64,000 nt of DNA. Origin: Steinernema hermaphroditum (lineage: Eukaryota > Nematoda > Chromadorea > Rhabditida > Steinernematidae). A program made the position numbers and the translations under genes. Under the pieces are notes generated by a model. That model saw nothing but the letters and a program-made list of their open reading frames with translations, was not told the origin of the DNA and did not search any database. Below, one piece after another: positions 45,101 to 57,470 of the stretch. Location of the stretch: the NCBI GenBank assembly GCA_030435675.1, contig CM059623.1, positions 8,954,012 through 9,018,011 of the forward strand, written 5' to 3'. Each line of letters opens with the position of its first letter. The first letter of the stretch is position 1.

Positions 45101-45858
45101 TGAACGTGATGCGCAAGTGCTCCTTCCTGCCGCCGCCGAGCATCGAGCTCGGCTTCAGCATCGTCGCCTGCACCCTCAGCTACGCCATCCCCCTCTGCGG
45201 CATCATCTACTGGTACGTCTCCGTCCCCTTCTTCCTCCGGAAGCGCGCCGGCGAGTCGCTCGTCAACCGGAGCTCTTCCGCTGAGGCCGCCATCAAGAAG
45301 GTCGTCGCTACTGTAATCGTCCTGGCCGCCGTCTACATCATCTGCTGGACGCCCTACTGGGTCAGCCTCTTCGCCCACCGTATCTTCGCCACAACTTCCA
45401 TGAACCGAACTCGTAAGACAGCCTCACCCTGGCCTCGCATCAGCCTCCTTCTTGTTCAGTGGTGATCCTCTCCTACTTGATCCACCTGCTCCCCTACGTC
45501 AGCTGCGTCGCCTACCCCGTCATATTCACCGTCATGAACCGGGGCATCAAGGCGGCGCACGCGGAGGTGCTCAAGAGCCACAAGAGGAAGCTGCTCTCCA
45601 TCAAGGACGAGGCCGGACACCACATCAGAATCGCCGTCAGAGGCGCCGCGAACCGCGCCAGAGGCTCTGACGCCTCGAGGCTCTGCTCTGGGATCATCGA
45701 GCGATCGGTAGACGCGTCCCCTCCTACCCTCCTAATGCCTCCTTCTTCAGCTCTCCTCGATGAACAACAGAGTCGAACACTGCTCCTACACTTCAAACAC
45801 AGAGACCGCCACCGAACTGACCGTACCCAACCTGGAATTGGAGGAAACGCTTCTGTGA
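42195..45858 (+). CDS. rhodopsin-class G protein-coupled receptor with altered DRY and NPxxY motifs
   Basis: Exons 42195-42263, 44310-44487, 44531-44721, 44983-45412, 45460-45707, 45751-45858 give 407 aa. The short N-terminal exon (MFQMADTVDLSGY...) follows an acceptor ending at 42164 and joins exon 2 in phase after a 2-kb intron. Seven helices are visible: TM2 keeps its aspartate (CISDLMTM), TM3 its disulphide cysteine (FACTAYL), and TM6 reads CWTPYW. The TM3 end, normally DRY, is TCY (ISRTCYATV), and TM7 has YPVIF in place of NPxxY. The style resembles nematode peptide-receptor-like orphans; the ligand is unknown. Changed DRY may mean unusual G-protein coupling. Confidence 0.85.
42264..44309 (+). 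other. first intron of the GPCR gene
   Basis: A 2,046-nt intron, the longest in a confidently modelled gene here. It carries GC-box-like sequence (CCCCGCCC, CCGCCCCC) near 42440-42470 and an octamer complement (ATGCAAAT) at 44261-44268, about 40 bases before the acceptor. No nested gene seen. Confidence 0.5.
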
Positions 45859-46934
45859 ACCTAGTCTTACCCACATATCTGATCTGTTTTGTAAACGGGT
45901 ACTCCGAGTAAATTCCTAGCGCTTCTTTGTGTCCCCTTTCAGGCGTGCTCCTCTAAAGGACACACAGAATTAGTGCCACCGGACACAAACACGAACTGAC
46001 AGTAGGAAAGTTCGTTTCGCTGCAAAGAGAGGAAAGTGCAGAGGAGAAGGTCAGCTGGAGGGTGACTCATGGCCATCGTTAGGAAAGCTGTCGCCTAGGC
46101 ACAAGATGGCTGATCTAGTGATCAAAGGCATCATGATCATGCAAGGGGCGGGCTCTTTGGTTCACTATCAGCTTCAAGATTCACTGGCTAGAAGCAATAC
46201 TATAAGAATTAAGAATTTAGAGAATTTTCCGCAGCTAGACCTGGAATTCCCGATTCGGAATCCGAGCCAAGGGGGAGGCAGAGGTGATATTCGCAAAGAA
46301 AACTGTTTGTCCAAGGAAGAGACGTTCGGTCACGATAGAACACCGTTTCGCCTGTTGTTTACCGGCATTTTCAACTTGAAGAAGATGAAATCAGTTGATC
46401 AATAGCCACGATAGCAAGGTTCATTTAGTTTGGAAAAACGACTGTTATTCTATCAAGAGACAATCGCATCAGGAATGTTTCTCTTCAAGTGTGATGAGAA
46501 GATGTAATTTCAGTGGGAGACTGTTTTCCACAAAGTATCTTTGAAAAGAGCAAAGAAAGGAATAGCTCTGAACTGAACCCAGGATCTGAACCCAGTAGCA
46601 CTGATCCCTCCTTCAGGAGACCCTGAGAAGTTGACCTCTCCTCAACGCCACCTCTCATTCCGATCGATCCACGATGAACCTTCTTCCTAATCCACCCGGA
46701 ATTCGCGCGTCTTCCAGTGGGACGTCCATAAATTACCGCTCCGGTAAATACAGTGCAGCCAGGGCGATTCTTCGGCCAATTAATCTCCATGCCCACTCCT
46801 AACCTATTTCCCGATTGCGCGCACTCCTTCGCGCGTCCTCCAAGGTCGCCTTCGGTAAATCGATTCGGCGTGCGAAGGTCGTCGCCGGCGGCCTCGTCGC
46901 CTCAGACCCAAATCGCCTCCGAACGCTCCGGACG
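45859..46934. other. intergenic, GPCR to GalNAc-transferase
   Basis: No supportable gene. The last 130 bases are GC-rich and lead into the transferase first exon. Confidence 0.35.
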
Positions 46935-49900
46935 ATGCTGGGACGGGTGGCGCTGTGGCACCGGAGCCGGCGCCGCTCCCGGCGGGCGCTCTTCTACTGT
47001 CTCCTGGTCCTCGGCTTCGTCGCCTGCTGGTCCTTCTTCACGCTCCTGCTACTTCTGCTCCAGGAACAGGTTGGTGGCGCCTCTCCCGCGTTGTAACACC
47101 GCGCGCCCAATTAGGAAACGACTGTTTGTGTAACAAATTGCGCGCCGCCATATGGTCCCTCGGGGGCTAAGCAGCGCCTCGACGCCACCTTTTGGTTTAC
47201 AGATTGCGGCCGCGATAATCCCATTCGCTAATCCCCTAATTGGCGCCGTGGGTGGCCGCAATCCAGGTGGGCATCCTTTGTGTGCCCCCTTTTTGAGCGT
47301 CTCTGTTGACCTTTGGGCGGAAACTCGATTCGTGCTTTTGCAGCGGAGGTGACAGAGACGCGGTGGACGAACCTTGAACTCCCAGTTTGAGGGCCCTTCG
47401 GGCGATCATGGCTAGGTGTGCGCATCAGAGGCCACGGGTGAAGGCTGCATTACAGCGCTATTGTCGAGTTCATGCCTGTTCGTGATTGATGGCGGTTTGA
47501 CCGATCGTCCATTTTCGCTGTTTTTCCGATCTCAGTGTTTGTTTTGAATGCCATTTTTGGAGATTTATCGAATTTTGCGATTTTGTCGCCTCGCAAAAGG
47601 CATAGAGATGGAAAATGTGGTAAATTTCTGCTCCAAGCAGAGGTCTGTGCTGGGTGTATTGTGTGGTTCTCTCGAGGGAGGAGTCTACCAGTTTCAATTG
47701 AAAGCAAAAGCGGAGGCTAGAACTGTTCAATTTAAAAAGCTAGATTTTTTAGCTTCTTTCTACATCGAGCAGATGTTCTTAAGCTCCTTATACTAAAACC
47801 CATTTCTGAAACTGCTGCTGCCGATGCATACACTCACATCAAAGTGCTGAAACCGTTCGTTTGCAGTTACTAGCCCCTCTCGAAAGGAGTCCGACGACCG
47901 TCGACCCCGACTCCTACATGGGTCGGGGCGTCCAGGTGGTCGTCGGCCACTACAACGGCAACCTCCCGGCCGAGAAGTTGGCCAACCTCACCGAAGGTAT
48001 GCCTCCTGTGCCCTGTCCTAGCCCCCTTTCCCCCTTCAGAACAGCTGAATGCCAACAACTACCGTCCCCGGAAGGGAGTCGGCGACAATGGAAGCGCCGT
48101 CCGGCTGTCGCCAGAAGAGGATCTCAGGTCCGACGACACCTTCGGAATCAACCAGGTACTCCGGAGAGCGTCTTCATTGCCTAGGGGAAGAGATTCAGTT
48201 CAACTTGTACATCAGCGATCAGATTTCGATAAATCGCTCTCTTCCCGACATCAGAAAGTCGCACTGTCGCGAAAAGAAGTACCCCGACCCCTCGGAACTG
48301 CCGACCACGTCGGTCATCATCGTCTACCACAACGAGGCCTACTCGACTCTTCTGCGCACCGTCATGAGCGTCGTCGGCAGATCGCCGAAAGAGGTCCTCA
48401 AGGAGATCATCCTGGTCGACGACTGCAGCACCAGGAGTGAGTTCCCATGCCTCGGATGCAGTCATCCCCTCCGCTTCCAGCATTCCTAAAGGCTGAACTC
48501 GACCGCTTCATGCTGACCCTCAGCGTGAAAGTGAAGATCATCCGCGCGAAGCAGCGCGTCGGTCTCATCCGCGCACGCATGATGGGCGCCCAGGAGGCCG
48601 ACGGCGACGTCCTCACCTTCCTGGACAGCCACTGCGAGTGCACGAAGGGGTGGTTGGAGCCGCTCCTGGCGCGCATCAAGCAGAACCGGAAGGCTGTCGT
48701 CTGCCCCGTCATCGACGTCATCAACGACCGTACCTTCGCCTACCAGAAGGGCATCGAGCTCTTCCGTGGCGGATTCAACTGGAATCTGCAGTTCCGGTGG
48801 TACTCCGTCCCTCCGAAGCTCTCGAAGGAGCGCGCAAAGGACCCCACGGCGCCCATCGAGTGCGTTCTTCCCCACACCCACAGCAGTTACCGTATCCCTT
48901 CAGTTCCCCGGCCATGGCCGGTGGCCTCTTCAGCATCGACCGCGAGTACTTCGAGGAGCTCGGCACCTACGACCCCGGGATGGACATCTGGGGCGGCGAG
49001 AACATCGAGATCAGTTTTCGGGTTTGTGCCACCCGCCCTGCTTGGCTCTATGGACCTCTTCAGATCTGGCAATGCGGAGGTCGCGTCGAGATCCTGCCGT
49101 GCTCCCATGTCGGCCACATCTTCCGGAAGGCATCGCCCCACGACTTCCCGAAGGGAAAGACGTCGGGCAAGGTGCTCAACGGAAACCTGGTTAGGGTGGC
49201 CGACGTGTGGATGGACGAGTGGAAGCACTTCTTCTACAAGACCGCACCACGTAAGACTCTTTCTAGAAGGCGGTCCCTGGAAAGTGACGTTTAGAAGCTC
49301 TCCAACTGAGCAAAGCGATCGATGTGAGCGAACGGATTGAATTGAGGAAACGGCTCCACTGCAAGGACTTCAGCTGGTACTTGGCCAACGTGTGGCCCGA
49401 CCACTTCATGCCGAGACCCGACTCGCTCTTCGGAAGGGTACGGTAGGCTGTTCAGTTGGCTCTGCACTCTTCTTAGAATTGTGGGAAAACCAGATTTTGA
49501 GCCTTAAAAAAGACCCCAAAGATACCTTAAAGTGCCCGGGCGTTTCCAGGTAAGACACTCGGCGTCGCTGGCCGCGGACGACCCTCCTTGTCTCCACTGG
49601 ACGCTCTCGGCCAGCGGGGGCTCCAAAAAGGCGTCGATGCACAACTGCTCGTCGGACGCGCGCTTCGACCGTTCCGAGGTTTGACTTCCCTCCTTTCAGG
49701 TCGCCCACCCCCTCTCGCGCTTCTGCGTCGTCAGTCGCCCCGGCGAAGTCGGCAAGAAGCACTCGCTGACGATGACGCGCTGTTCGCTCGGATACGACCT
49801 CTGGCAGGTGCCCTCCCCCTCCCCTGCTTGGCCGACTTCCCCCGCTAACTGGCCCCTTTCAGCTGTGGATCTTCTCCCCCGAGGGTCAGCTGAAGAGCGA

Positions 49901-50279
49901 CGAGCACCAGTGCCTCTCGGCCACGAAAGTGACCCACACGAACGGCCAGTGGATCGTCCAACTCAAGGAGTGCGGAGAGTACCCCAACGAGTTCTGGGAC
50001 TACAATCCCCACGTGAGTGCCTCGCTAATCGTCTCGGGACCTCGGAGATTCCAGAGGAAGTCCCTGACCCACCGAGCGAGTGGTCTCTGCCTCGATCAGC
50101 CGCTTGAGTCCTTCCGTGACGCCTCCTCTTCGATCGTCCGGACTCCCACCCTCCGAAGGTGCTCCCGAGGGGGCAGAACTCAGGTACCGTACCCCCTCCC
50201 CTCGCCGACCATCTCTCCGTTTCAGCAATGGGAATTTTCGGCGGTGCAGTGGCTGCCCGACGACTTCTCCTCTTTCTAG
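46935..50279 (+). CDS. polypeptide N-acetylgalactosaminyltransferase (GALNT/gly family, GT27)
   Basis: Thirteen exons give 673 aa: 46935-47069, 47867-47996, 48040-48155, 48193-48436, 48481-48859, 48904-49021, 49064-49250, 49295-49437, 49550-49678, 49700-49807, 49863-50012, 50055-50183, 50226-50279. The acceptor of exon 4 is chosen by frame. A basic tail and one transmembrane anchor (residues about 18-42) make it a type II Golgi protein. The GT-A domain shows [20 protein letters not shown], the metal-binding DSH (FLDSHCEC) and WGGEN. A ricin-type lectin domain with QCLSATK and GLCLDQP fills the last 170 residues. It starts mucin-type O-glycans by adding GalNAc to Ser/Thr. It most resembles GALNT1/GLY-3 types. 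It is longer than usual because of its stem. Confidence 0.93.
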
Positions 50280-50717
50280 AAAGCTTTTAACGTCCGTCTT
50301 TACGCTCTGTGATATCTTCCGTTGTTGTTACTCTCGTCACCCGTCATTGCTCGCACCAATTCTGAAGCTTTACTCTATCCTTTACCGCCACTCGAAGAAT
50401 TCGTCGCGTGCAGTGAGTGCACGACTCGCTTTACGTCTTGCCATTGTGCCACACTCGTTCTTTAATGCCCGACCGTAGTCAACTCTTCATGCCTTTAATG
50501 TAACGATAAAGTGCCTTAAACTGTTGGTTTGGCTAGGATATGGTAGGTTTGAAGCACCCGGCATGAAGAGTCTGTTCATGCAGGAGATTGCCCTATGCTC
50601 ATGAATGGAGCCCAATCAAGGCTGATGCTGTAAACTCTATACCGTATCTTCTTCATAGACATTCTTTCTACTTTCTACAGTAATCTGAGATCATCTATCG
50701 CACCCGTCTTCGCTCTG
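50280..50717. other. 3' regions of two convergent glycosyltransferase genes
   Basis: A 438-bp stretch between the GalNAc-transferase (plus) and a GT31 enzyme (minus). No gene seen. Confidence 0.4.
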
Positions 50718-51994
50718 TCACTCGGCGCTGGAGAGATCCGTGCCCCTCAGCCGACACTTCTTCCATCTGTCGTAGGAAAGCAGCGAAGTGGACCCGTTGG
50801 TCGTCGTCGTCATCCTCTTCCACTCCTCGATCGGTTCCTTCGATCCGTGGAAGATCAGTGGAACGGGACTCTTCTTCTGGGGGCACCAGTACGAGTATTC
50901 CTACAGAATCTTTAGGATAGATCGAAGATCGAGAGCCTTACATCCTGGTAGACGCTGAATCCGAGGTTGTTCTGTAGTGGCACGGAGACGAGAGTTCTGA
51001 GGAGACCTGTGAAGATGGCGTCTTCGGAGAGGCGCCGGAAGTTCTCGGAACGGAGGAAGGGCGTCTGCCGAAGGGAGGCGAGGATCCGGGAGGTTGCCTG
51101 CTGTCCGCTGAACATGTAGGCGGCACCGTAGCAATACGGAGGGTAGTCGTCGTGGGCGTAGATGTAGCGAGGGACGTAGTACTTGCTGGAGACGTCGCGT
51201 TGGAGGGGGAGCCACTCGTGGTGACAGTGGCCGGTCACTATGGGGGTGTCTGAAAGGGAGCGCGATGATGTGTGAGGCCGAAGATGAGCGTACCATTTTG
51301 TCTCCTGCAGAGCTCCTCTATCCCGGCTATGTTGGCCACCACATCGGAATCGATCTTCACAACGCACTTCGCCTGGGGACAGAAGTCTTCTTGGTATTTG
51401 AGGAAGGCATAGGTCTTGAGGGAGAGGTTGTAGTAGCTCTCGTCAACGTCCACGTGGGCGATATCGTTGAACTGGCGCTTCTCCTCCGACGTGTCTATCT
51501 TCTGAAACTCTTCACTGAAACGGAACGCGGCAAAAGGAGGGAAGGAAGCACCTTGTCGTTGCCGACAAAGAAGACGATTCTCGTGGAGGAGGCGTTGTAG
51601 GCGGCCTTGTTGGCCCAGGACTTTCTTACTTTTGCCCTCATTTCCGTCTCGTCCGCTTTCGAAATCACCCCGACGAACAGATCGACAGCCTGGCCACAGT
51701 GGACGCCCTCGTCGAAGAAGAGAGGTCTCGACCCGATCTCCTCCGTCCAGTCTTCGGAGAGGAACTGCCCGGGAGGTTCGTTCTAGGGTCTCCTGATGCC
51801 GTCAACGAAGGACTCGGCGGACCTACTTTAAAGTTGGGCATGGAGAAGGCATTCAAAATCTGCGTGGTTAGCTCCGAGTCGGAGAGCGGTGCCAGAGGAC
51901 TCCGCCTCCAGAAGGCGATGTCGAACGTGACGAAGAGGACGGACAGGAGGGCAGCATACTTCCAGAAATTCCTCGAGATCCGACCGAATTTCAT
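50718..51994 (-). CDS. GT31 beta-1,3-hexosyltransferase-like enzyme, copy 1
   Basis: Exons (complement) 51994-51827, 51764-51552, 51507-51294, 51249-50942, 50900-50718 give 361 aa. The start of exon 3 is set by frame. An N-terminal anchor (residues 12-30) marks a type II Golgi enzyme. Family blocks: VGVISKADETEMRAKVRKSW, YYNLSLKTYAF, the DxD motif KIDSDVV, KYYVPRYIY, and SENFRRLSEDAIFTG. GT31 enzymes add galactose, GlcNAc or GalNAc in beta-1,3 linkage; nematode members include the BRE glycolipid enzymes. The acceptor here is unknown. It is a clear paralogue of the gene at 55639 and shares at least one intron position. Confidence 0.88.
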
Positions 51995-54011
51995 CGAACG
52001 GCGAATCCGAGTCCGAAGCGAGAGATCGCAATACTAAACAAAACAAGCTAGGCCGCTTCATGATAAACACTTCCGAAACGCGTGGCCCGACATTCATCCC
52101 TGGCGACGTCACCGTCACTGTGGTCATAGAACAGGCAACGTCGCATTCCCAAAATGGAGACCGTGTGTGCTCTTGCGAGCGTCGTCAGAGATGGTGATTT
52201 GCAAACGCAGAGGACATATCGAATGGCCGCAACTGATAAGGAACTAATCAATGTTCTTGGAGGTGGCGCTTTCCAGGAAACAAGAAAGTGTACATGTTTT
52301 CACAAAAAAAAGACGCACGAGCAAATCTAACAAATGAATGGACAATTAACGGAAAGGCTTCTGGAAAAGCGTTTCTGACTCATTTGGGGGCGTTTCGCAG
52401 AATGCCGTCGAGAAAGACATTACATGGTGGGAGGGAAAAGCCAAAGGAGAAATTGCCTTTTCCCTCGATCTTTGACATCACTTAAGAGTCAAAATCAAAC
52501 CCGAGGTTCACCTAAAGTACGTAACCACTGAATGAGTACCCTACAGGGTACATTCCATAGCCATTCTCTGACTGAACAACACTAACTTCAACTTTAAAAA
52601 TGGATACAACCACTAACCCGTCTACCACATGTAAAGTAATGTTTTTACCCTAATTCCCACACGCAACATGTGTATTCCCGCCAGCGAGGAGAATTCACCT
52701 GTTTACGCAGAATAATGGTGGATTTATGGCATATCTGCGTCGAAACGTTGACCTTCCAGGACAACTGGCCGCAAACACGCAAAGTCAATTGGATCAATAC
52801 AAAAGAAGCTTCTCCTTACGCACGAAATAAAACAAACAGAGGGGGAGGAAGCCCCGGTGGACCGCGATCGACCTTTGGCGCGTTGGTTTCTAAGACTGGC
52901 ACAAGAAGGTGAGAGGGAGTTAAGGGGAAATCCCTTTGTGGACAAACAAAACAACGCGCTTTTGTGGGAAACGCAGCTGGCACCAGGTGATCAAAGTGTG
53001 CATCAAGGCCGGTGAGAGACGATAATCTGCCAACCAAATTGGTCGTCCCGTTTTAGGGGTGCCCGGCTGAGTCATCTCCATGTTGGCGTGTGGAAGTAAC
53101 AGACAGTGAGTCATTGTCCTTTTCGGCAACAAACGGCCAGAGAAGGCAGGGTCTTACGAAAGAAGGCGCCATAGTTTCGAAAGAAAGGCGACCTCGACAC
53201 TTCAAGAAGTCAGAATTTAGCTCCGCAAATTTAGTTTCTGACTGAATGGCGCACTGTTTTCAGAGTTTCTTCGTTCTCGGAACGAAAAAACAATTAGTTT
53301 CTGTTACGCGTAGGCAGGTAGAGAAGCAATAACAACCTAACCACGAGCCTTATGCGCTCTCCTAAACAAACATCGCATTAAAATAGCGGAGATTCCACAA
53401 GCGTTCATGGGTCTCCCACCGACAGCGCAGAGCTATCCTTCCTCTCGAGGCCCCTTGAGGGACCCACCAGAAACAAAGGACGGCGTTCTGCTATGGAAAC
53501 GCGGCAAATGTCAGAAGAAGGTGCCTACTGGAGGCAATTAATTTCTGAGTGCGTTCCGCGGACATTTCCGCGGCGCCGTTTGGACACAAACGCATTTCTA
53601 AACTGAGCAGAGAAGGTCCTGAATCAGTGCCGAAGGTCCGGCACTCCCTTACGACGTCCGAATCGGCCGACTCCTTGGCGTCCTTACAACAAAGATGGCG
53701 ACGCGGTTGGCTTATAACCTTGACGCCCAGGGTGAGGCTCACATGGCTCGGAACCTCCCGCAGATCGGAAACGAATAATCGATTTCGCGCGATTTCCGCA
53801 GAATGTTTTCGAACAAACAGCCACAAACCTGATTTGTAGATCGTAGCGCGATCACTGGAAGACGGTTTTGGAAATGCGAAGTACTGTAGGTGGTCACACT
53901 TCGACGTCATAGAGGCAGAAAAGGAAAAGATCAGCAAAAGGAAGAACTGAGAAGTGCACGACTCGATCATCCATCGGCGACACAAAGGAAACAGCCAAGC
54001 GGTAAGCAACC
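51995..54011. other. intergenic between the GT31 gene and tRNA-Gln
   Basis: A 181-codon open frame on the minus strand (53491-54036) has no domain, runs into the tRNA gene and is likely chance. The rest shows no supportable exon. Confidence 0.35.
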
Positions 54012-54083
54012 GGTCCCGTGGTGTAGCGGTTAGCACTCAGGACTTTGAATCCTGCGACCCGAGTTCAAATCTCGGCGGGACCT
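54012..54083 (+). tRNA. tRNA-Gln (anticodon TTG)
   Basis: A 72-nt cloverleaf: acceptor stem GGTCCCG pairs with CGGGACC, discriminator T. The anticodon loop is CTTTGAA. The T arm holds GAGTTCAAATCTC. A T run follows at about 54086. Confidence 0.95.
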
Positions 54084-55638
54084 TCCTTTTTCTCGTCAAG
54101 TATCTTTTTTTGCTACGCATGAAAACAAAGCCTCTTGCAATGGAGAAGAATGTCGAATCCTGAATTCTGAATCCGAAAGATCGCTGAAGGACTAATTTGG
54201 GAGTTGGGTATCATGATGGACGCGTGGATTATGTGATTCATCTGGAAAGCGATATAAATAAACCGTAAATCGGCTTGATTTCCACCGACGTCACCTAATT
54301 CCTTCCCTGGCAGCTGTCGTGTTTTCATCACTTTAATCACTTTAATCACTTTAATAATCAATTCTGCATAAGAGCAGTAAACAGAACGTCTTCAGGATCG
54401 GATCTTCTGGACTCATATCAAGAAGTGGCTCTCTCAATTCCACGTTCCGTTCCGGGACCAAAACGATTCTGGTGGCTCGGCTCCCTGTGGTCATCTGGGT
54501 GCACCAGTGTCCTACTCTCTACATCGAATACATTATTTCTTCGTTCATCTCAGTGTGTCATTTTGTAAATACACCCACAAGTGCTGGCCTGAGGCAAACA
54601 GTAGAGCAACAAAAATAGTGTTTTCCTCTTAGGGCGGCTAACAACAGCTCATCAATGATAAGACTGTTTGCACCTCAAAAGCAGTGGAGTACGCTTCTTG
54701 TCTTGTCCCTATTGTCTTCGTTTGTGGTATCCATGGCCTTCGACGTCAAACTGTTTTGTGATTTCGCCTCTTCTTCGTCGACAGCTCTATGGAAACGTGT
54801 GCGTGCTCCAGGAGAGTATTGAAGAAGGAGTCCCAGCTATTTCGGGACTCTTTTGCAGAGTTCCTTTCCACCCAGCTCTCCTCTGCAACTTTCACGCTTC
54901 TTTCGCCCGATTCGGATCCATCCAGATGTGAATCATCCTTCTTCTTTCTCTCTAACACAGTGAATCCTCTTTATCACCTTGCAATCACTTAATTTCCCCA
55001 ATAAGTGCTCTATGACACATGCATTCCTTCGAAAACAAACATATTTTCCCGGAAACACAGCTGGATCTTCGTTCACTCTGGCCTCCTCCGTTCGTTCGGT
55101 GGAGCTCGGACTTAGGCCAACTTCTGTCATCTTGTTTGTTCCCATCGCATGTATGTACATGTTTTTATGGCCCTTTGCGTATCAGTGTTACCCAGCGACT
55201 CGCAAATAGCACGATGCAAATAACCGCTTTTGGTCGTTTTCCCACATTGTTCGCTCCTCTACGTGTCCCTCAAAGTTGTAGATGTTGATTTGATCTGTCG
55301 ATTCCCGGGAGGGCCACAGCTGCGAACTCCAGCACGAATCCTTTCACGAAAGGTTTCATTCTTAAATTTATGTGCATGCATCTATCGAATTCTCCCTCCC
55401 CAGAGGTGATTCAAGGGCAGCTGATTAAACAGCGCATTCAGCGTGCGAATTTCAATACATCTTTATTTTGGAAGAATTACCATTTTTCAAAAGATTGCGT
55501 GTTCATGAAGGCATTGTGCATGTCTTTTCCGTTATATTTTGTTTCTTCGAAGGTCGAAGGCAAACATAAGAGCTCGTGAGCGCCTTCTTCGTCACTGGCT
55601 TATCTGTGCATGCTTGCAGCTTGGCGACTCTTCGCGAG
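54084..55638. other. intergenic with a short 9-bp tandem repeat
   Basis: CACTTTAAT repeats about three times at 54330-54357. Small open frames on both strands near 54700-55000 have no recognisable domain. An octamer complement lies at 55214-55221. A spliced-leader-style acceptor (GCTTGCAG) ends just before the 5' UTR of the next gene. Confidence 0.35.
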
Positions 55639-56850
55639 ATGAAAGGAATCAAGTTCACGAATCGGTGCGTCTTCGCCGGCATCGGCACCTTTCTCGTCTT
55701 CGTCTCCCTCTTCCTCCTCTTCCCCTCTCCCTTCCGGCCTCACTCCGAGTCCGAGAGAACCGTCCGCATCATCAAGAGGGACATCAACCAGATGTACCAC
55801 CAAGTGAGCTTCCCCCGGCGACTCTTCTGATTAGGGGGCCTCTAGAACGAGTCATCGGGCCCCTTTCTGGCGATCGATTGGAAGGAGTACGTCAGTGGCG
55901 CCGCCCTACTTCGAAATCCTTCTGTGGCCTGTGACAAGGACACGGAACTCCTGGTGGGGGTGATCTCGCTGCCCGAAGACGTCGAACTGAGGCGACAGAT
56001 CAGGCGGACATGGGGGGCCAAGTCCCGCTACAACCCGGGGAGAACGAAAGTCTTTTTTTTCCTCGGGAGATCAGAGGTAATTCTGCGCAAAGATGCGGAG
56101 CTATATTTTCTGCAGAACATGAGTCACCGGATGGAGTTGGAGCTCTATGACGACATCGTCTTGATCGACTACGACGAGGGCTACTACAACCTCTCGATGA
56201 AGACCTTCGCCCTCATGAAGTACCACCAGGATTACTGTAGCCAGGCGAGATGTATCCTGAAGATAGACACCGACGTTGTGGCTAATCTCGCCGGACTGGA
56301 GAAACTCTGTCGGCAAAGCGGTGAGCTGAGCGGCCTGCATACCATAAGCAATGGATTTCCAGGCGAGACGCCTCTGATCACGGGCGGGGGGACGCACCTC
56401 TGGGCCAAAGTGATGCGCAACGACTCCAACAAGTACTACGTGCCGCATTACGTCTACAACTCCGAGCTCTACCCACCGTACGCCGAGGGACCCGCCTACC
56501 TCCTGAGCGGCCCGAATGTGTCCCTCCTTCTTCTCGACGCCCTTCGAAAGACTCCCTTCCACCACTCTGAGAACTTCCGCCGCCTTCCAGAAGACGTCAT
56601 CTTCAACGGAATCGCCCGGGCGATCGCCGAGATTTCTCTGCGACGGAACGACGGCTTCACGATCCACAAAAACGAGGACTTCGGCTTCTGGTGCCCTCCG
56701 AATCAGTCACCTCTTCCGCTCGTCTATCACGGCGCCGAGCCTCTGGAAGACTACTGGAGGATCTTCAGAGGACTGCTCATCGATTCGACTCTTTTCAATT
56801 GGTGGGATCGCTTCGTGATATGTGGTTTCCGCTATGGCGAGGCGCTGTAG
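55639..56850 (+). CDS. GT31 beta-1,3-hexosyltransferase-like enzyme, copy 2
   Basis: Exons 55639-55803, 55846-56320, 56363-56850 give 375 aa. A transmembrane anchor sits at residues 12-30. Family blocks: LLVGVISLPEDVELRRQIRR, GYYNLSMKTFALMK, the DxD motif KIDTDVV, KYYVPHYVYN, and SENFRRLPEDVIFNG. The second intron (56321-56362) is 42 nt, a multiple of three without stops, so retention would insert 14 residues. It lies where copy 1 also has a phase-1 intron. The start follows an acceptor and a 19-base leader. A small gene begins about 90 bases after the stop, consistent with an operon. Type II Golgi enzyme by family; substrate unknown. Confidence 0.88.
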
Positions 56851-56943
56851 TGTGCGCTTTCGAGATAGGTGATATGACTGGTAGAGAGAATCTCAGTGAA
56901 TAAAGGAGAGTCGCCGTAGGAAGAGAGTGCCCACATCTACAGG

Positions 56944-57195
56944 ATGGAGGAGCTCTACGATGCCTACTCATTCATCGACTCCAATGTCAGCAGTCTTCTT
57001 CAGAGGGAACGGGCACCATCTTTCCGCTCCAAGAGCTACAAAAAGTTCCTCGGAGGGCGCCACCATCACAAGATTCGCGCAAATCCTCGGAAAGGTCCCC
57101 AACGACGGACCGAGCATCTGAACGAAGTCTGCAAATGGTGTTCTCCAGATCGGACCTCTTCGAAGGAACCGTTCGAGAGTCTCTGGAAGGACTGA
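56944..57195 (+). CDS. small hypothetical protein, probable downstream operon gene
   Basis: An 83-aa product. It has a basic, histidine-rich middle (GGRHHHKIRANPRKG) and one CxxC (VCKWC) near the C-terminus, and no recognised domain. An acceptor-like CTACAG ends one base before the ATG, 93 bases after the GT31 stop. An AATAAA near 56898 lies between the two genes and another near 57222 follows, so it may be a separate message from a shared precursor. Confidence 0.5.
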   Translation: MEELYDAYSFIDSNVSSLLQRERAPSFRSKSYKKFLGGRHHHKIRANPRKGPQRRTEHLNEVCKWCSPDRTSSKEPFESLWKD

Positions 57196-57470
57196 AAGTT
57201 GATGCTGTTGGACAGCAAAGTCAATAAAACTGTATTACTTTCAGCAGCAAACAACCTACACCCCCTCTCACTATGCATTGCAAAATCGCTACGGCAGACA
57301 GATTTTACACAGAGGTTTTATGAAAATGCAAATAAAACGCTTGATAATAACGTCGTTTTATTTACATATATTTTCTCGAACGCTATCGAAAAAATAACAT
57401 GCTATTAGATCGACATCTACAGTAAAGTGCACACCAAGGCATCGGCGATACGGCGGTACGCAGCTAAGAC

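Noticed and set aside
53491..54036. 181-codon minus-strand open frame
   Set aside because: It overlaps tRNA-Gln, shows no domain or codon bias, and has no splice or start context.
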